A stretch of 40,651 nucleotides of DNA from the NCBI GenBank assembly GCA_964482235.1, contig CAYZWU010000049.1, positions 1-40,651 of the forward strand, read 5' to 3'. The position numbers and the translations under genes were made by a program. This document shows, piece after piece, positions 33,803-40,651 of this stretch (position 1 is the stretch's first letter; every line of letters begins with the position of its first letter). This DNA is from CAYZWU01 sp964482235. GTDB taxonomy: Bacteria; Planctomycetota; B15-G4; CAYZWU01. The notes beneath the pieces were generated by a model that had not been told where the DNA came from, did not search any database, and saw nothing but the letters and a program-made list of their open reading frames with translations.

Positions 33803-34243
33803 TCAGGAGTTGAACAGGGGGCCGTAGAGATACTGGTTGAGGTATTCGATCGTTTCTTCGTGCGCCACGACCTCCTGAGCCAGGATGTCGCCGCTCGTGA
33901 CGATTCCGACGAGCTTGCCGTCCTGGACGACGGGGAGATGGCGGAGGCGCTTCTCCGTCATCACGGCCTTGCATTCCTCGAGAGTGGTGTCGGGACGGCA
34001 GACGGCGACAGGCGAAGTCATCGCGTTGCCCACGGCGGTTTGCGCCGGGTTCTTTCCCTCGGCCACGATTCGAAAAAGGCTGTCGCGCTCGGTGAATATG
34101 CCGACCACATTTTCTCCGTCGGTCACGACCAGTGAACCGATCTTTTTCCCTGCCATCTCCCTGGCCGCCTCGAGAACGGTCTTGTTCCTGCTGATCGAGG
34201 CGACGACGGTTTTCTTCTTGAGTATCTTTTCAACGGTCTGCAT
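33803..34243 (-). CDS. Tandem CBS-domain protein
   Basis: The 146-residue protein is a Bateman module: CBS1 about residues 1-62 (TVLEAAREMAGKKIGSLVVTDGENVVGIFTERD) and CBS2 about 70-130 (TTLEECKAVMTEKRLRHLPVVQDGKLVGIVTSGD), quoted in outline. Such stand-alone pairs bind AMP, ATP, SAM or related ligands and regulate partner proteins; the partner is unknown. Start at ATG 34243 (GGAGA upstream; a TTG directly before it is also in frame). A perfect 10-pair hairpin lies 24 nt upstream in the leader. Confidence 0.92.
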   Translation of the reverse strand: MQTVEKILKKKTVVASISRNKTVLEAAREMAGKKIGSLVVTDGENVVGIFTERDSLFRIVAEGKNPAQTAVGNAMTSPVAVCRPDTTLEECKAVMTEKRLRHLPVVQDGKLVGIVTSGDILAQEVVAHEETIEYLNQYLYGPLFNS

Positions 34244-34256
34244 CAAGTTGTCTCCA

Positions 34257-34311
34257 TCGATAAGTTAGCCTCTCTCCGAGGAGAGAGGCTCATTTATTCT
34301 ATGTTTATCGA
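34257..34311. promoter_or_regulatory. Nested stem-loop in the leader of the CBS gene
   Basis: The inner stem AGCCTCTCTC/GAGAGAGGCT (34267-34276 with 34281-34290, loop CGAG) is perfect over 10 pairs. An outer TCGATAA/TTATCGA pair (34257-34263 with 34305-34311) can enclose it. It sits just upstream of the CBS start codon on the minus strand. On the plus strand it is followed by a weakly T-rich stretch, so it may also act as a terminator in that direction. Confidence 0.6.
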
Positions 34312-34523
34312 ATAAGTTATGTGCATTCGGCGGAATCCCTATTCCGGCCGTCTTACCCGATTCTAGTAGCATGGCCGACTGGCGAATCAACGCCAAATGT
34401 CGCGGGCGGGCATCGGGCTCGGTCCAGCCGGCAAAGGCCATGCACTGCGGCACCGATTTGATTTAGAATGAACACCCGGGTAGCCGTGGGCAGAAATGCG
34501 AGTCTGTCAACCCGAAGGGAGCC

Positions 34524-35105
34524 ATGATGATCGACGACGTGATAATCGAACCGATGTCGGAAAAGTGCCTCCTGTGGCGCTGCCTTCACGGCGGACCGCT
34601 TTCCCGCGAAACCGTCGACCAGTGGCCGCCGGGAACCGAGATGCCGTGGGAACGATACCGGGAGCGGAATCTGCCGCTTCTGACAAAGATCGTGAGAATC
34701 TACGGGACCTGCGCGTTCCTGGCTCGCGACGGCGATGCGATCGTGGGAATGCTTCGATTCTACCCCAAGGTTGTCTGCAGCATGGAAGGGGCGGGCGGCC
34801 TCTGTCTTCTGCAGGAGCATCCGGCGGGACCGGCTGACGACTTCGGCGGCCGCGACCTTCCAGGCCTTGGCCGGATCGAGGACATCCCTCTCATCTACGA
34901 GATAACGGGCAGCACAGGACATTCGTTCTGGGAGAAGCTGGGATTTCGCCTCGTCGATCGGCATCCGCATCCCGAGCAGCAGGATCGAAGCCAATACCTC
35001 GAGTTCATCGAGAAGCTCGAGGAACAGGCGGCCTCCGTGGGGATATCGCCCGACAGGGCGAGGGACCGACTGGTGATGCGGTTCGACCTGACGTCAGCAG
35101 ATTGA
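34524..35105 (+). CDS. GNAT-like acetyltransferase lacking the acetyl-CoA motif (internally shortened)
   Basis: The 193-residue product starts at ATG 34524 with GGGAG upstream. It opens like a GNAT-family protein (FLARDGDAIVGMLRFYPK as strands 2-4) and closes like one (FWEKLGFRLVD, strand 7). Between them, where the acetyl-CoA loop (Q/RxxGxG/A) is expected, there is only GLCLLQEHPAGPADDFGGRDLPGLGRIEDIPLIYEITG, with no such loop. The simplest reading is an in-frame internal deletion of the cofactor-binding part, leaving a protein that is probably not an active acetyltransferase. The helical tail (FIEKLEEQAASVGIS) is intact. It is convergent with the C39-like gene. Confidence 0.55.
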   Translation: MMIDDVIIEPMSEKCLLWRCLHGGPLSRETVDQWPPGTEMPWERYRERNLPLLTKIVRIYGTCAFLARDGDAIVGMLRFYPKVVCSMEGAGGLCLLQEHPAGPADDFGGRDLPGLGRIEDIPLIYEITGSTGHSFWEKLGFRLVDRHPHPEQQDRSQYLEFIEKLEEQAASVGISPDRARDRLVMRFDLTSAD

Positions 35106-35157
35106 GACCAGGCGCCGGGCGATATTGGCGTTTCACCCGACGCCGGCATGAAAGGAA

Positions 35158-35201
35158 GGCACATCAGAAACCCGGATCGATGACCCAGGCTCTGATGTGC
35201 C
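35158..35201. terminator. Hairpin between convergent genes
   Basis: GGCACATCAGA (35158-35168) and TCTGATGTGCC (35191-35201) form an 11-pair stem with a 22-nt loop between the stop codons of the GNAT-like gene and the C39-like gene. No strong T-tract follows, so terminator function is likely but not certain. Confidence 0.55.
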
Positions 35202-35216
35202 GTTGCCTGCAGTCGA

Positions 35217-36506
35217 TCAGAGAATCACTGTTTCCACCACGTTGGTCTTCTGTTCCATCTGCAGGGCCTGAAACCAGATCATGAGGCCTGCAGCCTGCGG
35301 TGGTATCGACAGGGTCCACGAAACAGTCCCCTCAGGATCCGTTTTCTCCATGGGGCCCGCCTGCTTGGGATTGGCGATGTCGAGCTCCACGTTGAGCGGG
35401 GGGATGTAGTAAAAACCCGGGCCGTAGAGGCTGTAGGCGAGCCACGTGGATGAACTGGATGCGCCGCAGTAGACATCGAACCTCCCGTATCCGCCGGCGA
35501 AGATCGGATCCGAGATCTGAAAGGAGAAGCCCCTGACGCGCGTGATCGCCACGAGCTGGGCTCCAACGGGAACCTTCAGGTTGCGCCCCGTGCTGTTCCA
35601 GGTGTCGTGAACGATGATGTCCGTCACCGTTCCCTGGGCGTTGGTCGTGTACCCCACGACAAGAACGTCGTGGCCGATGCCGTACTCGTCGTCGTCGTTG
35701 TTCCAGTCCTCGCCGTAGGAGCCTCCGGGAGTGTAGGCGCCGAAATCCCAGCTCTCGATCGGGAAGTCGTCCTCTGAGTCCTCGGTTCCGTTACCCATGC
35801 TGTTGCCCTGCTGGTTTATCAGGTTCCAGTGGGTGAAGTGGGCGATGACAGTGCGGTCCCCGTCGATCTCGGCCTTCAGGAAGCCGGCCAGCTCCTGCAG
35901 CGTGTATCCCCCGAGATTTGCATGGGTGCCGAGCGTGGCGGCGGACATGTTCTGGGCCGGCTGGCCGCCGCCCGTTCCCTTTGCCGCGAAGAAGGCGTTG
36001 ATGCCGGCCGCCACGTCCTTGCGGAAGGTGCCGACGTGACCCCCTCCCCCGGGACCCGAGCCGTTGGTGTTCATGTACCAGCCCATGTCGTTGACGGGAC
36101 GGGCGCCGCGCTGGGCATTGGGGCCCGCGGCTCCGCCCGCGGCGCCGTCAGCCGTGTAATCGTGCCACGTCGGGCCGTTGCCGTAGTTGGCTCCCATGTA
36201 GGGAGGGTTGAAGGGGTTGCCGTCCGCCGAGCCGTCCGCCAGCCCGTTTCTGTTCTTCATGTCCTCCCAGTGTCCCACCAGCATGACTGCCGCCGTGGGA
36301 GCGCACCAGGCGTGCCAGAACGAGTTGGGCGGCGGCGGAGGCGGCGCCGGCGGACCGGTGGCGTCGAATCCGTCGGGATAGTCGTACGGCTGGCCCCAGT
36401 CCGGCGCCAGCCCCTTGATGAAGACATTGCCCTGGCCGGATGCAGCGGCGCAGAGGCCGCCGACACAGATCAGGAGCAGGATCGCGGTTCTAATCGAAAA
36501 TGTCAT
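35217..36506 (-). CDS. Secreted C39-like cysteine peptidase with C-terminal beta module
   Basis: ATG 36506 is preceded by GGGAGGTG at good spacing and opens a signal peptide (RTAILLLICVGGLCAAASG); the longer open frame upstream is not coding. The 429-residue product has a proline-rich linker (PPAPPPPPP) and a papain-like core of the C39 family: HAWCAPTAAVMLVGHWE with Cys67, GIGHDVLVVGY for the histidine, and VHDTWNS for the third residue. Long Gly/Asn/Asp-rich loops interrupt the domain. The final ~90 residues (YSLYGPGFYYIPPLNVELDI to QALQMEQKTNVVE) form a beta-rich module also seen at the end of the beta-helix protein and inside the VWA protein. It may act as an extracellular protease, or be non-catalytic. 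It stands alone. Confidence 0.78.
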   Translation of the reverse strand: MTFSIRTAILLLICVGGLCAAASGQGNVFIKGLAPDWGQPYDYPDGFDATGPPAPPPPPPNSFWHAWCAPTAAVMLVGHWEDMKNRNGLADGSADGNPFNPPYMGANYGNGPTWHDYTADGAAGGAAGPNAQRGARPVNDMGWYMNTNGSGPGGGGHVGTFRKDVAAGINAFFAAKGTGGGQPAQNMSAATLGTHANLGGYTLQELAGFLKAEIDGDRTVIAHFTHWNLINQQGNSMGNGTEDSEDDFPIESWDFGAYTPGGSYGEDWNNDDDEYGIGHDVLVVGYTTNAQGTVTDIIVHDTWNSTGRNLKVPVGAQLVAITRVRGFSFQISDPIFAGGYGRFDVYCGASSSSTWLAYSLYGPGFYYIPPLNVELDIANPKQAGPMEKTDPEGTVSWTLSIPPQAAGLMIWFQALQMEQKTNVVETVIL

Positions 36507-36839
36507 GATGCACCTCCCTTTGGGACCTCTGTCTGTCAGTGATCTCTTTTTTTGATTCGAGCTTCGGTATCGAGGCAGCTCTTCACCATCACCGAGGGAA
36601 GGGGAGGAAAGAATTGCAAAAAAAAGGAGACCTTTTCTCGAGATGAAGGATCGACTCCTGATCTGGCATGGCGTCGGTTGCTGCGTGTGATATAAATTGA
36701 GTATGTCAAAAGACATTCGAAGATGATGCCGGATCCTGCAAGTGCGTCGATCCGCTTCAGAGGATCCGGTGACTCGGTCCGGGGCGGAGTCTTCTTTCTT
36801 GGATCCCGGACGGACATATCGACGGAAGGGAGGAAAAGC
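36507..36839. other. Divergent intergenic region
   Basis: About 330 nt between the C39-like gene (minus) and yjdF (plus). It contains A/T runs (TTTTTTT near 36546, AAAAAAAA near 36617) and AT-rich TATAAATTGAG near 36690, a possible -10 for yjdF without a matching -35. An open stretch in frame with yjdF is not likely to be coding because the best ribosome binding site lies before the GTG at 36840. Confidence 0.35.
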
Positions 36840-37442
36840 GTGACAGGGACCAAAGGCACGGCTCGAGCCGTTCCGCTTTTTTTGCTGTTCGTCTATCTCG
36901 TTGTTTTTGCCGTCTGCGCCGTCTCGCCTCATGACCGCGCCGTCTGGTGGGCCGAGAACCTGCCCATCGTGTTTCTGGTGATCATCATCGCGCTGGTGTC
37001 GCGTCATCATCTCTTCAGCCCGCTGAGCTACGGGCTCATGTCGATCCTGGTGATCCTTCACACGATCGGGGGGCACTACACTTTCGAGAGGGTTCCTTTC
37101 GACTTCGTGACCGATCTTTTCGGATTCTCGCGCAACCACTACGACCGCGTGGCTCATTTCTCCGTCGGCTTCTACGCCTATCCGATCGCCGAGCTCCTGA
37201 AGGAGAAGAAGCTGGTGCGGTCGCGCGTCGTGCTGTATCTCTTTCCGGTCTTCGCCATCCTGTCCCTCGCCGCGGCCTACGAGATCTTCGAGTGGCAGTA
37301 TGCGCTCCTCGCCGAGAGCGATGCGGGCGCGGCCGTGCTCGGCTCGCAGGGCGATGTGTGGGACGCCCAGAAGGACATGCTGGCCGACGGACTGGGGGCG
37401 GTCTTTGCGGTTTTGCTTTTCGGTGTGAGGAGCAAGGGGTGA
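36840..37442 (+). CDS. yjdF: YjdF-like inner membrane protein (DUF2238)
   Basis: The start is placed at GTG 36840, six bases after GGGAGG; the product is 200 residues. It has about five membrane segments and the DUF2238 signatures GGHYTFERVPF, FGFSRNHYDRVAHFSVGF, YEIFEWQYAL and GSQGDVWDAQKDML. The charged residues in these motifs lie within or next to membrane helices and may form a binding site. No function is established for the family. It is convergent with the toxin gene and unrelated to it in base composition. Confidence 0.9.
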   Translation: MTGTKGTARAVPLFLLFVYLVVFAVCAVSPHDRAVWWAENLPIVFLVIIIALVSRHHLFSPLSYGLMSILVILHTIGGHYTFERVPFDFVTDLFGFSRNHYDRVAHFSVGFYAYPIAELLKEKKLVRSRVVLYLFPVFAILSLAAAYEIFEWQYALLAESDAGAAVLGSQGDVWDAQKDMLADGLGAVFAVLLFGVRSKG

Positions 37443-37447
37443 TCCTT

Positions 37448-37510
37448 CTGCAACGGCCTGGCGCTCAGCGGCAGCGCGAAATGCAGCCCGGCTGGAGCGG
37501 CTTGTTAGAC
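37448..37510 (-). repeat. Integron attC-like recombination site
   Basis: On the minus strand the site begins GTCTAAC (37510-37504, which holds the toxin stop codon), continues AAGCCGCTCCAGC, and returns through GCTGAGCG to a degenerate GTTGCAG at 37454-37448. CGCTCCAGC can pair with GCTGAGCG leaving one unpaired base, as in the extrahelical bases of attC sites. Total length of 63 nt fits the 57-140 nt range. With a GTTAGAC on the far side of the toxin-antitoxin genes, it marks a gene cassette. Confidence 0.6.
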
Positions 37511-37801
37511 GGAGTCCGGTGGCATGTCCACGTCTTGCGCTCCATGCCAGAAAGCTAAAATCCAAATCGTTTTCTTTTCCACTCGATAGAAAATACGATA
37601 AGGAGAGACTACTATCTCTCGATGAGGCAAATATTGAAACTCAGGAATCAGCCGGCCTGACTCGGGATAATCCTCCAGGCGTCGCAGCTTCTTTTCTACA
37701 CGGACGCGAAATTGGTTTGCTGCTCTGGGACTGTCGCGCCGAATATACGCCAAAGCCTCCAAAAATTGTGAACGTGCCGACGGAGTGAGGCGGACTCTCA
37801 C
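37505..37801 (-). CDS. ParE/RelE-superfamily toxin
   Basis: The 98-residue protein has the ParE fold order: VRLTPSARSQFLEALAYIRRDSPRAANQF helices (residues 3-30), then LRRLEDYPESGRLIPEF and the beta strands HREIVVSPYRIFYRVEKKTIWILAFWHG. ParE toxins poison DNA gyrase, while RelE relatives cut mRNA; which applies is uncertain. The GTG start at 37801 overlaps the antitoxin stop (GTGA). The stop codon lies inside the first core site (GTCTAAC) of the attC-like element, as is usual for integron cassettes. Confidence 0.9.
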   Translation of the reverse strand: MRVRLTPSARSQFLEALAYIRRDSPRAANQFRVRVEKKLRRLEDYPESGRLIPEFQYLPHREIVVSPYRIFYRVEKKTIWILAFWHGAQDVDMPPDSV

Positions 37802-38079
37802 GATCTGTCACCCTTGAGAATTTTGTCCGCCTCCTTGAGCACACTATCCAAGGAGAAACCCTTTCCGTAGGAGATCTCTTTTTCACCGACCGCAAGAAGT
37901 CGAAGCAATTCTCGCTCTCTCTCAGACCGCTCGTATGCGTCGATGCTCAAGAGAATCGCGGCAGCTCGTCCGCGTTGCGTAACAACTATAGGCTGCTCCG
38001 ACCCTTGCAACTCTTTTAGGACACCAGCAGCGTCCTGCCGCAACTCACTTATAGGGATTAGCTTGGGAATAGTAGCCAT
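37798..38079 (-). CDS. Phd/YefM-family antitoxin
   Basis: From ATG 38079 (GGAGG upstream) the product is 93 residues. The N-terminal part (IPISELRQDAAGVLKELQGSEQPIVVTQRGRAAAILLSIDAYE) is the Phd/YefM DNA-binding fold; the C-terminal part (LRLLAVGEKEISYGKGFSLDSVLKEADKI) is the region that wraps and blocks the toxin. It precedes and overlaps the toxin gene. An inverted repeat over the promoter suggests autoregulation. Confidence 0.9.
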   Translation of the reverse strand: MATIPKLIPISELRQDAAGVLKELQGSEQPIVVTQRGRAAAILLSIDAYERSERERELLRLLAVGEKEISYGKGFSLDSVLKEADKILKGDRS

Positions 38080-38102
38080 ACGATACCTCCAATGGTGCTT
38101 TC

Positions 38103-38126
38103 TATAGTACAACAAACGATACTATA
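38103..38126. promoter_or_regulatory. Probable operator/promoter of the toxin-antitoxin operon
   Basis: TATAGTA (38103-38109) and TACTATA (38120-38126) form an inverted repeat with a 10-nt centre, 24 nt before the antitoxin ATG, and the region is AT-rich with -10-like sequences on the minus strand. Phd/YefM antitoxins bind such palindromes to repress their own operon. Confidence 0.6.
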
Positions 38127-38153
38127 TATTTACTCCCAAATTTGCCATATCCC

Positions 38154-38160
38154 GTCTAAC
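38154..38160 (-). other. Cassette boundary core site (GTTAGAC)
   Basis: Read on the minus strand the heptamer is GTTAGAC, fitting the integron R' core site GTTRRRY, 75 nt upstream of the antitoxin ATG. It is the mirror image of the GTCTAAC at the toxin end. I see no full attC on its upstream side, so it may be where the cassette joined non-cassette DNA. Confidence 0.45.
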
Positions 38161-38236
38161 GAGAATTCGATGGACCTGGGTTGAATGGCCGGATCTCGGT
38201 CACCTCACCTTCAGGCCGGCAATTCCCCAAACAGAA

Positions 38237-38286
38237 GAGAGCGATCCATGAAGATCCAGGCTGCCGGATCCTCACGAATCGCTCTC
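38237..38286 (-). terminator. Probable terminator after the VWA gene
   Basis: GAGAGCGAT (38237-38245) and ATCGCTCTC (38278-38286) form a 9-pair stem with an inner GATCC/GGATC pair, 50 nt after the VWA stop codon; on the minus strand TTCTGTTT follows. Confidence 0.55.
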
Positions 38287-38337
38287 ATCGACCGGGCGCG
38301 CCCTTTCCGCACCGCGCTCAGGCCCTTTATCGGATCA

Positions 38338-39996
38338 TCAAACCCCGGCTCTCAGGAGCCAGTAGTTTCCCATCTCGGCAGGCGGAAAGTCGTTGCCCAT
38401 CAGGTTGTTTGGATCGAAGCCGCCTTGCGTGTTCGATCCGCTGTAGAAAGCGTCTCCTCCCTGGTACGGCGTGGACTCGTCCGCCGGCCCGACATACTGG
38501 CCCGGCGCATAGGAGATCGAGCAACCCACGAAGAAGACTCCGTTGACCGTCACCGGACTGCTCAGGGTGAACTCGACCACCGTGTCCGTATCCACACCCT
38601 GGACCATGCCCGGCTGCTGGGCGATGAGCACGCAGTCCGAAGGATCGCCGTCGTTGGTCGGGTCGTCCCACACGTAGAGCGTGCAGGGCGTCCCGTTACC
38701 GGGTGAATAGCCTGGATAGCGCTTGGACCCGAAGGCGGACTGCACGGACGTCAGCGTCTCGCCGCCGGACACCGTGTCGAAGCGGTGCATCCAGCAGAAA
38801 TCGCCGCCATTCGAGAAACCCCAGAGGTTCTCCGTGGACTCGTCATCGTACTTGTAGGCGGCCCACGACTGCTGCTGGTGGATGCCCAGGTTGACGATGT
38901 TTGTTATCTTGTTCATTTGGGCTACCTGCATCCAGGCCTCGAAACCTATGGCGGAGTGAGGAACAGGAAACATCCAGCTCGCCGTTCCCTGGGAATCGCT
39001 CATGCTGGGCGATGTGGCAAGCTGCGGTGCGATCAGGTCCAGGGTCACGTTCAGCTGGGGAACGAAGGTGCTGCCCACGCCGTGCAGGCTGTAGACCAGG
39101 AAGGTGAGATCGTTCGGCGTCCCGTCCGTGGCCGTGAACGTGGCGATCTCGCCGCCGATGATGTGATCGGGATAGAGATCGAGCACGAAGACATCGCTGT
39201 CGCCGTAGGATGTGTAGGTGCCGAGATTAGAGCTGGCCAGATCCTGCAGGAAGACCTCATCGCTCACGTAGCGCGATCCCTTGTCGTCGCGATCGTCGTT
39301 CAGCGGACCGTCGCCGTTGCCGCCGTTCCGCTTGTTGTAGTTGTTCCAGTAGTTCGTGATCACAACGTGCTTGTCGATGCACAGGTCCCAGCACTTCTGC
39401 TGCCAGGAGCCGGGATCGTAGGGCGGTCCGCCCTGGCTGTAGGGCCCGGAGCAGGGGCCTGAGCTGCTGTTCTCTTCGCCGTCGGTATAGACCGCCAGTG
39501 TCCGGTCCTCTTGCGGCCCCAGGAGTGTGTTGTCGTCCAGGTAATCACAGGAGATCTGGATGGCATCGGCGAGGGGAGTCGAGCCGGTGCAGTTGACACC
39601 GTCCAGGGTGGCCAGCGTTGCCAGTGCAGTCACCTCGTCGACGAAGCCGCCCGACAGGTTGTTCACGCTCGTTCCGGCAAAGGTGAAGATCACGCACTGG
39701 CCAAAGGCATTGGCGCCGAAGAAATCCTGCACGTGCTGCTTGGCGTCGGCCAGGGCGTCCTCGCCGCGGGTGTTTCCCGAGGCGCGCAGCTGCTGCATCG
39801 ATCCGGTCCGGTCGAGGACGATGGCGATCGACTTGATCCCCTTTGACCCGCCTCTGCCGCCGCCGGGTGGTCGGGGCGTGCCTCGGACGCTCTCGAGTTC
39901 GGATGTGAGTCTGCCACCGGCTGCTGCAAGCGGTTCGCCGGGAAGGAAAAGGATCAATAAAATAGTAAATGCGAGTATCGAAAACAAAGTCTTCAT
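38338..39996 (-). CDS. Secreted von Willebrand factor A-domain protein
   Basis: The 552-residue protein starts at ATG 39996 behind a near-perfect ribosome binding site (GGAGGTGATTC) and has a signal peptide (LLILFLPGEPLAAAG). The VWA domain (~54-270) has a complete metal-adhesion site: Asp62-x-Thr64-x-Ser66 in IVLDRTGSM (Thr for the more common Ser), a Thr in CTGSTPLADAI, and Asp in YTDGEEN. It has an even number of cysteines in pairs that could form disulfides. A beta module follows (FLVYSLHGVGSTFVPQLNVTLDL to QMNKITNIV), like those ending the C39 and beta-helix proteins, and then a ~150-residue beta-rich C-terminal domain (VDTDTVVEFTLSSPVTVNGVFFVG). It probably binds ligands or other surface proteins. 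Confidence 0.85.
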   Translation of the reverse strand: MKTLFSILAFTILLILFLPGEPLAAAGGRLTSELESVRGTPRPPGGGRGGSKGIKSIAIVLDRTGSMQQLRASGNTRGEDALADAKQHVQDFFGANAFGQCVIFTFAGTSVNNLSGGFVDEVTALATLATLDGVNCTGSTPLADAIQISCDYLDDNTLLGPQEDRTLAVYTDGEENSSSGPCSGPYSQGGPPYDPGSWQQKCWDLCIDKHVVITNYWNNYNKRNGGNGDGPLNDDRDDKGSRYVSDEVFLQDLASSNLGTYTSYGDSDVFVLDLYPDHIIGGEIATFTATDGTPNDLTFLVYSLHGVGSTFVPQLNVTLDLIAPQLATSPSMSDSQGTASWMFPVPHSAIGFEAWMQVAQMNKITNIVNLGIHQQQSWAAYKYDDESTENLWGFSNGGDFCWMHRFDTVSGGETLTSVQSAFGSKRYPGYSPGNGTPCTLYVWDDPTNDGDPSDCVLIAQQPGMVQGVDTDTVVEFTLSSPVTVNGVFFVGCSISYAPGQYVGPADESTPYQGGDAFYSGSNTQGGFDPNNLMGNDFPPAEMGNYWLLRAGV

Positions 39997-40164
39997 GAAT
40001 CACCTCCGGTTGTTCGAAATGACATTCGTCGCTCAAGATGGCTTTTGTCCGTCCACTGAAGACTTGACACGCCACACCCCTTCAGAAAGAAGCGGCCTGG
40101 AAAGCGAACACGATTTGAGGTGTTTTATTGAGAAAGCAGGAGGTGGGCTTGATCAATATTAATT
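39997..40164. other. Intergenic region with repeated TTGATCAAT
   Basis: AT-richer stretch upstream of the VWA gene. The decamer CTTGATCAAT occurs at about 40148-40157 and again about 22 nt on, partly inside the acetyltransferase stop region; the palindrome TTGATCAA also ends the window. No gene is seen. Confidence 0.4.
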
Positions 40165-40575
40165 CTACTTGATCAATAGTCCCATGCTGAGCCGATCTTC
40201 CGTGGAAAATCCCATAGACTCGTAAAACGCCGCTGCCTTTGCGTTCGAAGCACGGATTTGAAGATTGACCTTGATGCATCCTGATTCTTTGAGTGATTCG
40301 ATAGCTGTTGCGACCAACTTGGTTCCTGTGCCTTTTCGCTGGCAGGATTCCAAAACCGCGACCGCATACAGCCATCCACGATGGCCGTCATACCCGGCAA
40401 TACAAGCACCAACAATGTTGCCGGTTTCCTCTGCAACGAAGATGAGATCATCAACCGCGAGTTTGAGATCGATAACGCTAGATGGCTCATTATGAGGAGG
40501 ATCGTCAGGAAAGACTCTCTGCCAAAGCTGTATCAGAGAATTTCGATCTTCTGGTTGGTACTTGCGGATGTTCAT
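40165..40575 (-). CDS. ypeA: GNAT acetyltransferase, YpeA-like
   Basis: From ATG 40575 (MNIRKY; an ATG at 40587 adds four residues) the product is 136 residues. It has the full GNAT core: IFVAEETGNIVGACIAGYDGHRGWLYAVAVLESCQRKGTGTKLV, with the acetyl-CoA loop QRKGTG near residue 81-86, and NLQIRASNAKAAAFYESMGF. The GYDGHRGWLY segment matches the E. coli YpeA group, whose substrate is unknown. It has a clearly lower GC content than most of the window, hinting at recent acquisition. It ends the window's annotated genes. Confidence 0.88.
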   Translation of the reverse strand: MNIRKYQPEDRNSLIQLWQRVFPDDPPHNEPSSVIDLKLAVDDLIFVAEETGNIVGACIAGYDGHRGWLYAVAVLESCQRKGTGTKLVATAIESLKESGCIKVNLQIRASNAKAAAFYESMGFSTEDRLSMGLLIK

Positions 40576-40651
40576 TTTTTCTGCCAATGGTATTGCATTT
40601 TAGGGGTATTTACTTGACTCAACCACCCCCTATAGATTGTGGTTTGATCAA

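Noticed and set aside
36507..37565. N-terminal extension of the C39-like protein back to 37565
   Set aside because: The extension is antisense to yjdF, lacks a signal and is polar; a strong ribosome binding site and signal peptide begin at 36506.

Overview
The window is a GC-rich piece of a bacterial chromosome. Gene content points to an uncultured lineage of the Planctomycetota / Acidobacteriota / FCB kind: a TPR-CHAT protein beside a sigma/anti-sigma pair, a TMTC-like membrane TPR protein, a Tat-exported sulfatase, a nine-Asp-box BNR protein, FG-GAP and beta-helix secreted proteins, and a bacillithiol-type YtxJ. No rRNA, ribosomal or other marker gene is present, so the phylum is not fixed. 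The strand switches often and most transcription units hold one to three genes.

Left part (1-9.5 kb): the start of a DinB-fold gene, an isoaspartyl peptidase/asparaginase, a membrane TPR protein, then a minus-strand sigma-70-like factor with its zinc-finger membrane anti-sigma. Diverging from these is a 1047-residue TPR-CHAT protein with both catalytic residues and a likely export signal. This is the most interesting candidate system: a CHAT protease that might cut the outer domain of the anti-sigma factor.

Middle (9.5-26.5 kb): the 3' half of a tRNA-Trp gene marks a probable integration scar beside a less GC-rich DUF4143 ATPase. Then come a secreted protein with a doubtful start, a triplet of a 29-nt repeat, an operon of two lipoproteins plus YtxJ, an MFS transporter translationally coupled to a GT-C-like membrane protein, a P-loop kinase-like protein, a 119-nt imperfect palindrome, an M16 protease with a sulfatase, a beta-helix protein, and an HD-GYP/hemerythrin operon.

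Right part (26.5-40.6 kb): a sortilin/BNR-type secreted protein, a perfect 40-nt inverted repeat carrying the same 29-nt unit, a strong bidirectional terminator, an FG-GAP gene interrupted by an in-frame TGA, a Lys-rich small protein, a thioredoxin-fold/helical-repeat protein lacking the redox cysteines, a CBS-pair protein with a structured leader, a shortened GNAT, a secreted C39-like protease, YjdF, a ParE/Phd toxin-antitoxin pair bounded by integron attC-type sites, a VWA protein and a YpeA-like acetyltransferase. Three secreted proteins (beta-helix, C39, VWA) share a similar C-terminal beta-rich module. The less GC-rich ATPase, toxin-antitoxin pair and terminal acetyltransferase are the best candidates for acquired genes.
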